Below are positions 43,201 to 57,000 of a stretch of DNA of 64,000 bases, piece after piece. The notes under the pieces are model-generated. The model saw only the letters and a list, made by a program, of their open reading frames with translations. It ran no database searches and was not told where the DNA came from. The DNA lies in NCBI GenBank assembly GCA_932294295.1, contig OW028584.1, positions 36,217,969 through 36,281,968 on the forward strand. Direction: 5' to 3'. This DNA is from Alitta virens (taxonomy: Eukaryota > Annelida > Polychaeta > Phyllodocida > Nereididae). The first letter of the stretch is position 1. Each line of letters opens with the position of its first letter. The position numbers and the translations under genes were made by a program.

Positions 43201-43796
43201 ATTGAATGTTTTTTTTTGATTGTACAACTAGCTGATAAGGGATCAGTATCTACAATTGCTCTGCTACCACCGCCTCCTTGGCTGTCAGCGCTCATGATGC
43301 CCACGTTAATTTCAAAAGTATCATCAATATCTAGTGATTTGTTCGATTGGAGAACGGAGTTTATCCTATAAATAAAATAAAAACTGTAACACTATAATAT
43401 GTTAAATTATTAATGTTGTAAAAAGATTATAATTATTATGTCGTCTCATTCTTACCTTTCCATTATAACATCTGCTGTAATGTTGTGTTTTGGTTGACAA
43501 TGTATAAACACTTCCCTCTCCAATCCTGAGTGATTAATAGTGATCCTTGCTTTATCATCACCATTAGGATGTTTCTCATTAACCAACTCTATAACATCCG
43601 TGAACATGTTATGTAATTCATTCTGAGCATTAAGTAGTTGTACGCCTTGCAAGTTATTATTAAATTTGGTTTTGTATGTTACTTCTTCTATTCCAAACTT
43701 TCTAGATATTTTTTGACTCACAGGTCTAATAATGTAAGGCTTTGTATCAGCATTAGCGCCCTCTGTTCTACTCCTTTTGGTCAATATATCATCCAT
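40164..43796 (-). CDS. Polinton-2 protein-primed DNA polymerase B, C-terminally truncated
   Basis: Exon 1 is 43456-43796 (MDDILTKRSRTEGANADTKP), exon 2 about 40164-43365, with a 90-bp intron between GT/AG sites. A zinc-ribbon-rich N-terminal domain is followed by exonuclease motifs I (YYDFETCQN), II (AHNAKAFDAHF) and III (YTRADVTIL), then palm motif A (DVTSLYPHI) and motif B (LFLNSVWGKF). The frame then fuses, near 40185-40215, to sequence of the small gene 39776-40225 read backward and ends. Palm motif C (the DTDS motif seen in Polinton-3) and the thumb are missing, so polymerisation should be impossible although the exonuclease looks complete. More than 1000 codons stay open with no stop, implying a recent deletion. 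Confidence 0.88.
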
Positions 43797-44099
43797 TATT
43801 AACCTTGCTTAACAAACATCTCTCTCTCTCTCTATATAATATATATCAAAATGTTTGTACAGTTAATGACGTTTACCCCTATATATATATACAGCTTTTA
43901 CAACAACAGTGTATAGCTCATGCCATTATCACGTAGGGCTACCTACAAAGTTTAACTATCAAGCAACTTCCAAAACCCCCTGAGGTTATAGTATTGTCAT
44001 GCCTGTATCGTTAAATAATTAGTAATTCATCACGTTTTTACGTGTATAGGACTCTTCCCAAGCCATTATAACATTTACCTTGTGCCCCAAAAATATTAC
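43797..44099. other. Polinton-2 spacer between polymerase start and right TIR
   Basis: AT-rich, with a short (TC)n run near 43822. It should contain the polymerase promoter, but no clear core element is visible. Confidence 0.4.
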
Positions 44100-44320
44100 A
44101 TACACAGCGCCACCAAGCGGTCAATCTTAAAAGTCTACAGCTCCACCTAGTGTCCAAATATTCTACCGCAGCGCCACCTGGTGTCAAATCTTAATGATCC
44201 TCAACGCCACCTGGTGCCAAATCTTAATACTTACAGCGCCGCCTGGCGATATTCCGGAGGTTTACGATAACCTGGTGATAATTCGCGGCGAAGGGGGTTT
44301 ATACTGTACCGGTAACTACT
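44100..44320 (-). repeat. Polinton-2 right terminal inverted repeat
   Basis: Reverse complement starts AGTAGTTACCGG and matches the left end over about 110 bp, then carries its own set of about five CACCAGGTGGCGCTG-like subrepeats, differing in number and spacing from the left set. Confidence 0.9.
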
Positions 44321-44720
44321 ACAGTCCTGTCATCGATGTTTTTTGTGAGCAACTGTAGCAAACCACTATGCTGTCAATAAGGTACGGTATTTTAACAGCT
44401 ACAGTTTCATAATGATTTAGTAGCCTTTTAGCTACTTAGTCACAGTGCTTTCATCATGAAATGAGATGTTCTTTGTCAGCCCTTGCAGCAAACGACTATG
44501 CTGTCAATTGGCTATACTATGGTTGTCAAACAGCTACTGTTTCATGGTGCCTTTGAACTACTTTGTCAGTCCTGAGAAATTAAATAACATAGTGCTCCAG
44601 TAGCCATTGAACTACTTGGGCACAGTCCTGTCAAATGATATAACATGTTCCATTTAGTAGACTTAACCCTTATCATGTTTAGGCTACTTGGTCACAGTCC
44701 TGTTATTATGAAATGAGATT
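44321..44720. repeat. Degenerate tandem array hosting Polinton-2 (right part)
   Basis: Begins with the duplicated target ACAGTC followed by CTGTCATCGATG and continues with two to three more units of the array at 38140-38452 (GCAAACGACTATGCTGTCAA, TTCATGGTGCCTTTGAAC). Confidence 0.75.
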
Positions 44721-45069
44721 TTTTTTTGTGCCATCAGCAGTAACAATGATGTATAATAATAACAGTCATAAATTATTGTAAACAAATGACCATGCGAGTT
44801 AAAGAAGAATAACAGTTTTAGGCTGCAGTATATTGTAAAAATTGTCCATTTGAACAAATTGCATTTTTTTATCTAGAAGCATTTGATTGTCAGTCACCGT
44901 TTTCCTTGAAGCTTTTATTTTGTAACAACTATACGATATGAGATTGCAAAATATTTTTTCCCTTTAAAGACATTTATCCTTGTGTTAAAAATGTATCACA
45001 TTTCTTTTTGGTATTTGCCTTAAATGTTTTCACATGACAATGGTTTCTTCCATAGTAATGATTGCTACA
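44721..45069. other. Spacer between the tandem array and the - strand host gene
   Basis: AT-rich with no supported coding frame. It should include the 3' UTR of the - strand gene ending at 45070. Confidence 0.4.
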
Positions 45070-48000
45070 CTACATTTCCTGGGTGGCTACAGTATGATAC
45101 TGCAAATTAATTGGTTTGACACAAATAAAATCATGGTACACTTCATTCAATTGCCAGTAAAATAATAATTCAACAGGTTTTCTTCTCCATACTTCTTCAC
45201 TAAACCTCATCTGGAAATAAACAAAGGAATAAAATCCAATTAAATAAATAAACATGAGGTGCGCTGCAGGAAAACCCACAGCAAATCCCACACAGCACAC
45301 TGGCATCGTTAAAATTGCTCTGTGTCTGTCCGTCAGATAGTATGGCGGGCGTTACACTTTCACTTCCATAGCAGAACTCTAACACTAATCAACTTACCCT
45401 AATGAAAGTTCATACAGTAACAAACTACAGGGCGAAGTGGTGCCTTTTGATAGTCAAACTGACGTATCATATTGTAGGTCACTGTATACACCATCTTTGT
45501 GATTCCATTGCTTAAAACTTGCCTTTGTTCATTATATTCTCAGTATCAATTTATTCTGTTCAGATTAAATCCGAGTATTGTATATCATTTTCCTGCCATT
45601 AAATTTTTCTGTTTTGAAGATTTTATAAATGCAAAATATCCAGTTAGCTAGATTTATCAATACAATTTAGTATGGGATTGCACAAAGAGCTGAAGAGCGG
45701 CCTCTCTCTGCAGGTTTACAGCAATTCAGTATCATGTTGAAGTATACAAAACTTGGTAGAGATAGATTATGTCAACTCAATATCAAAAACTAGTTGGCAA
45801 AAAGATAAAGTACTTACAAGAATTTCATTCATTCCACCTTCTTTCATTGTGACGGCCGAGCTGAAATTAAAGTATCAATTGTATTATACGTTAATAATCC
45901 TTCTAAGTCAGTTAAATTGCTTGATTTCTCAGATTCAAGGTACTCCTCAGAAACTAAGCTAAATAAATTATTCTTTTTTCAAGGTATCAGATAAATATAC
46001 ATGTATGTATTGTTATTTAAAAACTTTATAGTGTTGGAAATTTCTTTGAGCTTATTAGGCAGGTATTCAAGTGCTACTGACTCAGGTTAATAAGTTCACA
46101 TGGAATGTCCCACAATGGAGTACGGTCAACCTTTCCGCCAGACGACTTTTCCGTTACCAACTTGTCCACAATCTGACTGACTAGTCTGCAAGCAAATTCA
46201 ACTCAGGTGCCAAGCCTTAGCACACCTCCCGCGCCCCTGCTCTCTCAGAACTTCGTTTACTATAAAACTGGAACATCTTGAGCACTAGAAATCGTAGGGG
46301 GATGGGTTTTGTACCTACTTGTTTGTTGCAGAAAGATATGTTTGTCAATATTTTGACAAGTCTGCATTTAGCATTTCTTTGGGAGATATAGGCCTTTATA
46401 GGAAATTAAATAGCAAAAGTGCAAAGGTAATGACAGATTAGATTGAATTTATCTATTTCATTTGGGCACAAAACAATCACTGATGCTCTCAAAGCTTGTT
46501 TATGTATATTTTTGCAAGTGACGGCAAGTGACTGCATGGCTCGACCGGGACATAGGGCAACCGCAGCCCTGTGGCCATCGCCAGTGGCCTGGCCAGTCAC
46601 CCTTCCCTGGATATAAATCAGGATTGGAAAAATGCGGCATTTTCTAGATTTTGCCGGGCCAGGGGCATTTTCTGGAAATCCGGCATACTCCAGCATTATC
46701 TGGAATATCAAGGACACTATCATTTCAGCGTCGAAAGAAAATGCCAACCCTGGTATAAATGGCAAACCAGTTGATTTGCAGGCCAGACCACTAGGACTCC
46801 TATATTAGTGAACCAGTTGACCTGACTGACTGAATGGTGGGCGAATTGGTCAGATGAAAAGTCGTCAGGCGGACCAGTTGACTAGACCCCTTACAAGTAA
46901 CTTCCAATTATCACCACATTTTACCCCAGTCCCAAAACAGTCATGTAAAATTCTCAAATATTGTTCATAATGGATTTTTAATAATAGTAAAATGTTCAAA
47001 CTTTTACCTGCCATTTGTAAAGCTATCTTGTTAATTTCTTTTCTGTCACTGGCAACAAGCATAGAAAGTGGGCGAGTCATATAAACCAATGTTTTGCTCT
47101 CCTGCTTTTCCGGTACTTCTTCAAAGGTTGAAGTTTCTTGGACAGTAAATGCAAAGAAAATGACCTGCAAAGCAACACAATGATATCTTAGAATTGCAAA
47201 GAGCTGTTTGTTACGGCTCGTTGAAAATAGGTACATATAAACATGATTAACATTAAAATTCGTCAAAGGAGTCTTGTCCGCAGAGCTAATAACAATCAGA
47301 CTTGTTCAGAGTTCACTTCTCAGCTCATTGAACATCACTCCTACAAGGGGAGTTGAATTATAATTACTAATGGTACCCAGACACTATCCTCCAGAAGCTC
47401 ACGCATTGGATTTGCATATTTTAGTCTTTGAAGTATACAGTTTACCTGAGCTATCACTATAGTTTAATTCAATGATGATTTTTAATTTCTTTGTCCAAAG
47501 GAAGAGACTATAGTAGTACTCCAAAATGCACCAATCACATTCCACTTTCAATATTGCAATATCGCATATTTGGGCAATTTTTTATAATCAGCTGGGAAAG
47601 GCAAAAATATGCATTTCATTGAAGATCCAGCTTTAATCTTATGAAAATACAGGATAATTTGTGTGCAGTCATGAATGACACGCAAAAATACAGCTGTACA
47701 TGGCATTCCTCATTAGATCTTTTCGTTATGTCATTGATAACAATAATTGCAATTCCTACTCAAATATTTAAGAACGTTAGTGGAGCAAGGTAGAAGTGTC
47801 AAGTAAATGGTAATTAGGTCAAATATAGGACCTATGAATGAGTCAAAAAGTGTTAGATGTGAAGTGTAATTAGCATTTGTAATGCTTTATTTGGATCCCT
47901 CGTTTATCAGCAAAGTTAACCAGGATACAAAGATGTGTAGAAAAATTAAGCTGACTGTACAGTGTATGTCTAGTCATATTATTCAATTCATATAGTTATT

Positions 48001-51000
48001 AATGTGGAAGGAATATATTCACAGTTTTGACTCCTAAAAAGCCATTTGCATGCTGCATTAATAATTCAAACCATTGCATACAAATAAAATGTGCCATTTC
48101 TATGTGGCAGATAAGGTAAGATTAATATATAATTTTATAAAATTAGTTAATTTAATTGTAGGTATAAAGCTTCATAGCTTATTTCGTTGTTGTCAATAAT
48201 CACAGACTTAAAATACAGTTTTATCTTATAATCTTGTTAGGTCTCTCCAGGTGAATTTCTGAACTTACCCGAAAACCCACCACTCCAATTGCTAGTCTCT
48301 GATTTTTATCTTTATTTGGCTTTTGGTGGAATTCCAATGCAAGGACCGATCCAAACAATTGGCTGAACAACGTCCTTATCAAATTCCTCTGAGATTCTGG
48401 CAATTCTGTCCCAACCATTTGTGTTTCAATGTCATCTACGTCAACATTCGCTTCACTGTCACAAATTTCGCTGTCAGATGACTCTTCATGGTCTCCAACA
48501 AACTGCACTCTCTTTTCTATTGACTTAGGGCTATCTGTCTCAGAATCTTCCACACATCGGCGTCGCTTTTCTGGACTGGGCCCTTCAGTTTTGATGCGTA
48601 AAATGCCTTGGCTTGGACTTTCTGTAAAGGCATGCTTAAATTCTGGATCTACAGCCATCCTCTTCACCTACAAATACAATATTTTAAAATATATGCAGGA
48701 AACCAAAACAACTCTAAAAAAGGTAACTCTGTTTGCCAAGTCAATGTAAATTCTAAGCACAAACAACAGATATACATCCCTCCGAAAAAGTACACAAACA
48801 TTCACGAAAGCTGGACAGAGCTGCAACACAGGAATTGTACCATGTGACTAGAATAATAATAAATGGTCTACAAGTAAATTTTCAGTGACTTGTGGTTAGA
48901 GATTTAGCATATTTGTGCTCCATATCGTTTGATTCAAATCAATATGAAAGATTAATATTAATATTGTCGATATTCGATATTTATTATCAATATGCAGTCG
49001 GAGTAAAAAAAATGACTTGGGAAGCAAAAATTGATAATAAAAATAATATATTAATTTTGTACACAAGGGAATAATCAATACAATTTGTTTACATGAGATA
49101 ATAGTTTAGACTCAAGTAGATGTAAGACCATAATTATAAAACAATATATTTAAACATTTTAAATCATGATGTACATTAAAAGTCTACATATCACATATTT
49201 CCTTAAAATCAATTGGACTCTATAGGAAATGACTCATTGATAAATCTAAGCATTAAATGTATAACAAAATAGCAATTACAGTAAGCTCTCATAACTTATG
49301 GACTGAAACAGACATGAAAACCCTATATTACCAGCTAATGAAAGGTTTTGCTTAAAATGTAAAACTGAAGATGGAACATTTTGTTATTTTTATATAACAA
49401 TTCCACACACCAAGGGGATGTTATTAAAACAGCTAGAGAACACATTCATAACTTCGATCAAATGAACGATGAAGACAAAATTTAATCTAAAGCCATTATG
49501 AAATCAAAGGAAACCTGAGACGTTAAAATCCCTCTAGAGGTAAATTTCTTGTAACTGTTGAAGTTTAAGTGTCATTGAGACCATCACCCATCTTCTAACC
49601 ATGTGCAGTATGTCTCTTGATATATTTTATACTGTTAATACCTGTAATTCTATTTCACTTCCCTGTAGTCCAGGGAGTTCCACGAGATGGCGCAATTACG
49701 GTCAAACTTCACTTACAGGTAAGCTTGTTTAACCTTTAAATTTTACAGGTATTGTACATCTAATTGTCCCCTGCTTTTTTTGGAGCAAGTTTATTTTGTT
49801 TAACATGTATAAAGATTGTAATTTTAAAAAATACTTAAATAACTTATACACTATATATAGAGAGCCAAATAGTGGATTTTCACCAAAGGTTCACTTGAAT
49901 TTCACCAGGTGGCTAGGACAGAATACTGGAATTCTATTGGCTGAAAAAGTTCCCACTCACGGCTGTGATTGGCAGAGACCGAGTGCATCCTAGCAGCAGT
50001 ATTTTTATTGCATTATAATGTATATTTGACATCTTATCATTTAGTGGATTTCTGTTATTTCAAAGAGAAAATTATAGTTTTGGAATATGTTAGTTATGAT
50101 CTACTATATCTGAAAAGCAAAATGAGTAATAAGAGGAGAAGAAAAGAGTTATCTCTTGCTGAATTCAGGGCTGCTAAGTGAAAAGACTCTATTAGGTATT
50201 AATATGGTTAATGTTGGAAGTGGAAATTTGGCCAATTGGGCCTAATTCACTCTCAATCGATTTTGAAACCAATTCCATATTTTTACCTGAATATTCCACA
50301 ATTCTCGTGCAAAACAAGGGGAACATAGAATAAACCCCTACAAATTGACCTGGATTGTACATCTAATTAACCTAGATATAGTCTTGTTTAAACAGAGTGA
50401 ACTATGGTAGAACTGGCTAGGTAGAAAAATGCCAGGGACAATAAATCACTAATAAATAATAATTCCCTATATTTTATGTAGTTTATGTACAAAAAGAAAT
50501 ATCCTAAAGTATTGGAGCAGAAGTTATGCAGCATGTTTCAATATGGGGGCACCACAAGCCGCCTAGCTAGGACGTTGGCCAGTGACGCCCAACTTTAATG
50601 AAATCTCTCTGAATTCTCATTCTAATGTGATTTTTCTTGAGATATTGACACGTGATGACAAGCATTATGCATCATAACAAACCCTCAAAGCTTTCAGGAA
50701 CTGCACAGCTGAATATCCGAGTTATTTCATTAGAACTTTTTTTTTTTTTCAGCTTGTCTGATGTACTTCTGACATTGAGAGGTTTTACAAACCTTCTGGA
50801 GAAAAAATGGCAATATTAAGGAATATTTTACACAAAAATAATCTTTCTCATTCTAACTGATAACATTCATTATGGACAAGCCCATCTAATTGTTTTTGTT
50901 AGTTTGACAGCTCTGACCACATCGGCCACATGAATAAATTATGATAATACCCCATAGCCTGCAGCAGCAGCAGCCAATCACACAGTAACTCCACCATGAT

Positions 51001-54000
51001 GCCAAAATCTTGCCTAACGGATTTTACCAGTGCTTTGATGCTGTGTACTGTCAATAATAGTAGTATAGGTGCTGGTATAGCCAGTATGTCAGTAGGTCAT
51101 CAGGGGTTTTCAGGGGTACTTTCACAATTTCTGCTGTTATGTCATATTGTTTATTACAACCAACCCCCATGTATATTAATTGTTATATTAATTATTCACC
51201 CCTATTTATGGTATATAATGTCAAAAAATATATGTTAATTAGTTAGCTATTATTACTACAGGCTAATCTATTTTGACATTATACCCTTGACTGGTACATA
51301 TTATATAAATATTGGATGAAAAGGTATTTTTAATATTAACTTTTAAATTCAGATTTGTCAGTTATAAAATTAAAAATCTGGTTATTATTATAACAGTGAA
51401 AGAAAACCTGTGCAGTCAGCACAGTGAATGTCAACAAAACGATGACTTTTTACTGAACACAAGAGGAAGCCACTGGTCTATTCTGTCATGCATGCACAAG
51501 ATCTGCATCTGCTAGCATAGGCAAACTATGTTAAACAAACTTATACTTCCTTGTAGAATAAGTTATTTAATAAAAATTACTCTCCATGTCGTGCATTCCC
51601 GCCTATTTGGTGCAGTTTTTACCAGGTTTTTTGACAGCCAGAACTTTTCAGTTTCTGTTGAGCAATGGCTGAAGGTGAACCTAGTCCTAAAAAGATAAGA
51701 GGTCTTACCACTGATGCTGAAGATGAAAGGAAACCTTATGATATTCAACGCATCAATGAAATACGGTCACGCCGTTATAATGTGGAGGAAATTACATTCA
51801 GAGCCAAGTTTAACGATGACCTTCAAGGTCGCAAACTTCTCAACATCACTGATGATTTGCACAACATGTTCGAAGACATCATGGATAATGTCTCAGCAGA
51901 TCATAAAGATCCTAATGATAAGGCAAGACTGACTATAAGACACTCAGGACTGGAAAGAGAATTTTCATTCACTGTCAACCTCAATACAACATCACAGCTG
52001 ATGTGATGGAAAGGTAAGTCTCAATGATTATTTCTTTGTCAAATGTCTGCCCTTGTAATATACATAGAAAAACTGATTTATAGGGTTATTTACACAATAT
52101 CTAACAACCCTTTCTATTTTTGTCTGTTTTTATTTTAGAGTAGGAGCAGTTTTGCAATCTAACCAAGGCTTATTCATACCATGTGTTGTACAATGTAAGT
52201 TGGAAAGAAATAAATATTATTATTATATATTATTAGATGTAGACCAGTCTTTTGAGGTCAACGTGGGTGTAATGAGAGGAACTGAGGCAGGTGGGGGCTC
52301 CAGCAACAGCCTAAAAATAACCAACACAGATCTTCAATCTCAAAATTGCACAATCAAGAAAAAGAAATCCATGGTATACATCCCAGAAGTTGATGGCGAA
52401 TTTCTTTGTGCAGCCCGAGCAATTGTTACATGCACAGGAAAAATGGCCCCCAAAGATGCTCATTAACCTTAACAATGTCAACCGTTCTAACCCCAGTTCT
52501 CAAAGAATGAGAGCAATCGGTCTTCATCGTGATGCAGGTGTGCCTATGAACCGCCCTGTACCTGTCACAGATTTGCACAGGTTTGAAAAGAAGTTGAATG
52601 TACAAATAGTTGTCGTCTTAGGTGACAATGATAATGAAATTGTTTATAAAGGCCACAGTGTTTTGAAAGATAAGATCTTCCTCTACTTGCAAGACCAACA
52701 TTTTCACAGCATCATTAACATCAAAGGTTTTTATGTCAATCAAAACATGTGCACCCAATGAAATTCAAAGCATTCATGTGCTTTCATGTGCCGAACATGT
52801 TGCCAGCAAAACTGTCTCTTTGGTGAAGATTCTCTTGCCTGTCCTGACTGTAACATGGTCTGTCGCAATGCTAAATGCTATCTAGCTCATAAAGGGTCAA
52901 GAGAATACAGAAACGGAGCAAAGAAAGGCGAAGAACGCTTGTCACTGTGTGACACTTATCACAGGTGTAGGAAATGCTCAAAAGTGATAGACAAAACTAA
53001 AAGGGAAGTGAAAAGTCACATATGTGATGAATGGTTTTGTAGGTGTTGTCAGGAATATGTTGTCAATGACCACCTATGTTACTACAAGATAAAGAAACCT
53101 GTAGAAACCTCAGGCAGGTTTCTTTTTTATGACTTTGAAACATGCCAAAACAAATTAAAAGGTTACCTCAACAAGCCTGTAACTGACTGCAGTGAATGTG
53201 AACCTGGACATCTTTGTCCGAAGTGTCGAAAATGCACCAATTGCAAAAAATCATACTGTGGTATGCAGAGACATATTCCAAACTACCTTGTGTTTCAGTC
53301 GGCCTGCCAGGAATGTAAAGATGACATTTTCACGCCTGACTCGTTCTGTGCCAATTGTGGTGACAGGTGTGCTAAATGTGACATGCGTTACAAAAACCGC
53401 TTTGTGAAGCCACAATGCCACAATAATAAATGCGGACAGCGAGAGCTTATATTCAAGGGTACTGACACAAACCGAAAGTTCTGCAAATGGCTCATAAACC
53501 CTCAGCACAAGGGAATTAGACATTTGCATTTTTTGACATGACTTGACTTGGTGCTAGATGACTTGACTTGACAGAATTCAATGACTTCAGTCATTCCTGG
53601 TGACTTGACTTGACTTGGCACTAAATGACTTGACTTCTCTTTAAATTTATTATCCAAAGTGATTCCAGCAGAGAGAATGAGATTTTTCTCCAGTGAGATG
53701 GGGGATTACTTTCAAGTTGAGCAGCTCATCAACGACTTCTTTCCCAAGTCTACTTCTCTCACTCACAAATTTGTCTGCTGACCGCCTCATATTGATAGGA
53801 ATCAATTCAAAATAAATGCAATACTTCAAAGCACATGCTAAGAATTAGGTCAATGTCAACATGCCAGCATTGCCAGGTGGCGCTTGGGCCAGCCCCCTAG
53901 TGGTGGCTTCGTGAATTAAAATCGGCGGCGACTTGGCTTCTGATGACTTGACTTGACTTGGATGAATTATGACTGGCGGCGGCGCTAAATGGCGGCGACT

Positions 54001-57000
54001 ACGGGCTCTAAAGGGAATGGTTGTCATGGCTTACAATGCCAAAGCATTTGATGCACATTTCATATTGAATTATTGTGTGGAAAATGCTGTTTTTCCTGAT
54101 GTTATTTCAACGGTTCCAAAATCATGACAATGAAGATAGGTGGAGGTGTTGACCTGAGGTTTATAGACAGTCTTAATTTTTTACCGATGGCTCTCAAGAA
54201 CTTGCCAAAGGCTCTCAACCTAACCAGTGAGTTGGTTAAAGATCAATTCCCTCATTTTCTGAACACATTAGAAAATCAGAATTACTGTGGGCCAATGCCT
54301 GCACCGCATTATTACGGCGTAGATCACATGAGCACAAGCGATCGTCAAAGCTTCTTTCAATGGTACGATGATCAGAAAGGGAAAGTTTTTCGATTTTCAA
54401 AAGGAAATCCATGCTTATGCTAGGGCCGATGTCTGTATTTTAAGCGAAGCCTGCATGAAATTCTGTGATCTCATCATGCATATCACTACTATTGAGGGGT
54501 CACCAGTTCCAGGCATTGATCCTTTTGCTCATGCTACCATTGCATCGAGTGCTATGCAAATTATCAGACAGTTGATGTTGTATGAAGAACATGACGTGGA
54601 GCTTGTCGATGGGCGCCAGGGTAGGGGTGTGTTAAAAAGGGGTAGCTGGCTGCTTGAGGGTAAGCCTGTTAAAGCAGACATGATTACCTCCTCAAAGTTC
54701 GTTAAATCACCCATCCCCCAAATCCCTGTCAGAGGTTATGGGAAGCACCCAAATGACAGTGAAAAAGCTGTAATCTGGCTGGAGTGGGTCGCACACACGA
54801 CAAACGGGGAGATCAAACATTCCAGAAATGGTGGTGAATTTCGGGTCCCCGGAACCCGTTTTTCAGTAGATGGCTTCCATGAGGAGTCCAAATCCGTGTT
54901 TGAGTTCCTGGGATGCAGGTTCCATGGTCACCACTGTATGAAAGACCGTAAAAAAACTTATGACCCCAGGACCAACAGTTCTCTTGAAAACCTCTATCAG
55001 AGGACTCTGGTGAGACTGCAAGAGATACGAAATAAAGGTTACAACACAGTTGTAATCTGGGAGTGTGATTTTGACAAAATGATGAGGGCAAATCAAGAGC
55101 TGCAAGAGTTCGCAAAAAGCTGTGATACAGTAACACCCCTAAAAATTCGCGATTCTTTTTTTGGCGTTCATGTAAGCCCTGTAATGCTGTATTATGAGGC
55201 ACAACAAGGTGAAAGAATCAGGTATGTAGATGTGACTTCTCTTTACCCCTTTATTATGCTTTGGGGATCTTATCCGGTGATGCACCCTGTTATAATCAGC
55301 AACCCTGAAGAGATAGACCATACTCTTGAAAGTTATCATGGCCTGGTGAAATTGAAGATTCTGCCCCCTCGAGGACTCTATATTCCTGTTTTACCTGTGA
55401 GATGCGGTTGGAAATTGCTGTTCCCCTTGTGTGGAAAATGCGCCCGCAACGAAGCAAAACGACGTTGCAAGTGCTCAGATGCTGACAGAGCAATCACGGG
55501 TACTTGGACAACTGTGGAAGTGAAGGAAGCCTTACGCCAAGGTTATGAAGTTGTGAAGGTATACGAGGTTTACCATTACAAGGAAACCTCAACCGACGCC
55601 CATTGCCCTGGTAGCATTTTTGAGGAATATGTTAAAATGTTCCTCAAGGTTAAGCAGGAAGCCTCAGGATACCCCAACTGGGTCAAAACTGAGGAGGACC
55701 GAAACCTGTACATTCAAAATTACAGAGAAATGCAAGGGATTGCTTTGGACAAGGACAAAATAGGTTTCAATGCTTCCCTCAGACTTATCTCGAAACTCTA
55801 TGCCAACTCAGCCTGGGGCAAATTTGTGCAAAGGAGCAACATGCCTAGAACACTATGTCAGATCTCGTGCGGATCTTGCAAAGATCCGAAACGATCCCAC
55901 TAAGAATGTGACCAATTTCCACATTATCACGGAAGAGTGCATTGTTCTTGAGTACAATGACGCCTACTCTTTTGAAGAAGAGAACACCAAATGAAATAAT
56001 AGGCACTTTCACAACATCATTAGCCCGCATACATTTGCTGAAAATCCTTCAGAAGACTGGCCGTGACACCCTCTATTTTGACACAGACTCTGTGATATTC
56101 AGAGAGGACACCTGTAGGAAACTTGAGGTCGGCGACCTCTTGGGTGATTTGACAGATGAACTGCCGCCAGAGACCCTACAAGAATGACCACCCATCACAG
56201 TTCAATGGATGCAACATCAGACAGCCCTAACACGGTGAACACCACTCAAATGACGTTAACACCGCCACCCCATGAAGATGCGAACACTTTCACGCCTCCA
56301 ACAACAACAACAACGGCAACAACAGCGGTAAAGACAACTCTGGCAAAGTCCTCACCCGAAAAGTTTGTAACTGACCCACTGAGGGTGACCGGAAGATTCA
56401 TACAAACATCTCAAGGGACCTCGTCAACCGAGCAAACACACCCGTCAACCGAGCAAACACACCAGTTCACAGGAGCCTCTCCAGCCCTTAAGCCCACTGG
56501 CAGTCCTTTTCCTGAACCTCTTGCTTCTTCTTTTTCAAAGTCTTCATGGTGGGGCTCTGTGATGTTTCAGCCTGTCATCACCCCAGACACTTTCATGCCG
56601 GGAGTAATTCTCCCGTACGGAATTATTAAGGTAACATTGTCATGTTATTTTAGGCTAAAACTGTTCCTTACTCTTTCCTTTATGCTCAATGCGTGTGTTA
56701 AAAACTCGCATGGGCGCCCTAAAACAAAGAGAAAAATTCAGCCATTTGTTGGTTTTTGGTTTTTTTACAGATTTGTTACAAGGGTGTCAAGTATTTGAAC
56801 ACGAAATGGCAGCAGTCCTCTTACGATGTTAACACGTTGTATGGTTCAAGAGATACAGTCCCTACTGATTACTTCAACAATCTGTCATATTCACCAAACA
56901 TGGCAATGTCATCTTTTATGTAAGTATTCTTTTCCAACCAGATATAAAAAAATATCTTTTTTCCTAGTCATATACTTTTTATCAAATGAACACTCATTCT

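Larger units (their letters stand above)
38453..44320. mobile_element. Polinton-2, compact internal-deletion derivative with intact ends
   Basis: Terminal inverted repeats start AGTAGTTACCGGTACAGTAT at both ends and look identical over about 110 bp. A 6-bp direct duplication, ACAGTC, flanks the element (38447-38452 and 44321-44326), as Polinton integration makes. At 5868 bp it is about one third of a usual Polinton. It keeps pieces of integrase, a minor capsid gene, one small gene and most of the polymerase. ATPase, major capsid and protease are absent. Confidence 0.93.

Noticed and set aside
46155..46182. Candidate missing exon of the - strand host gene
   Set aside because: Splice sites and length fit, but in the required phase the second codon is a stop.
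50121..50180. Short basic ATG-initiated frame
   Set aside because: Nineteen codons with no splice context or neighbour; too short to support.
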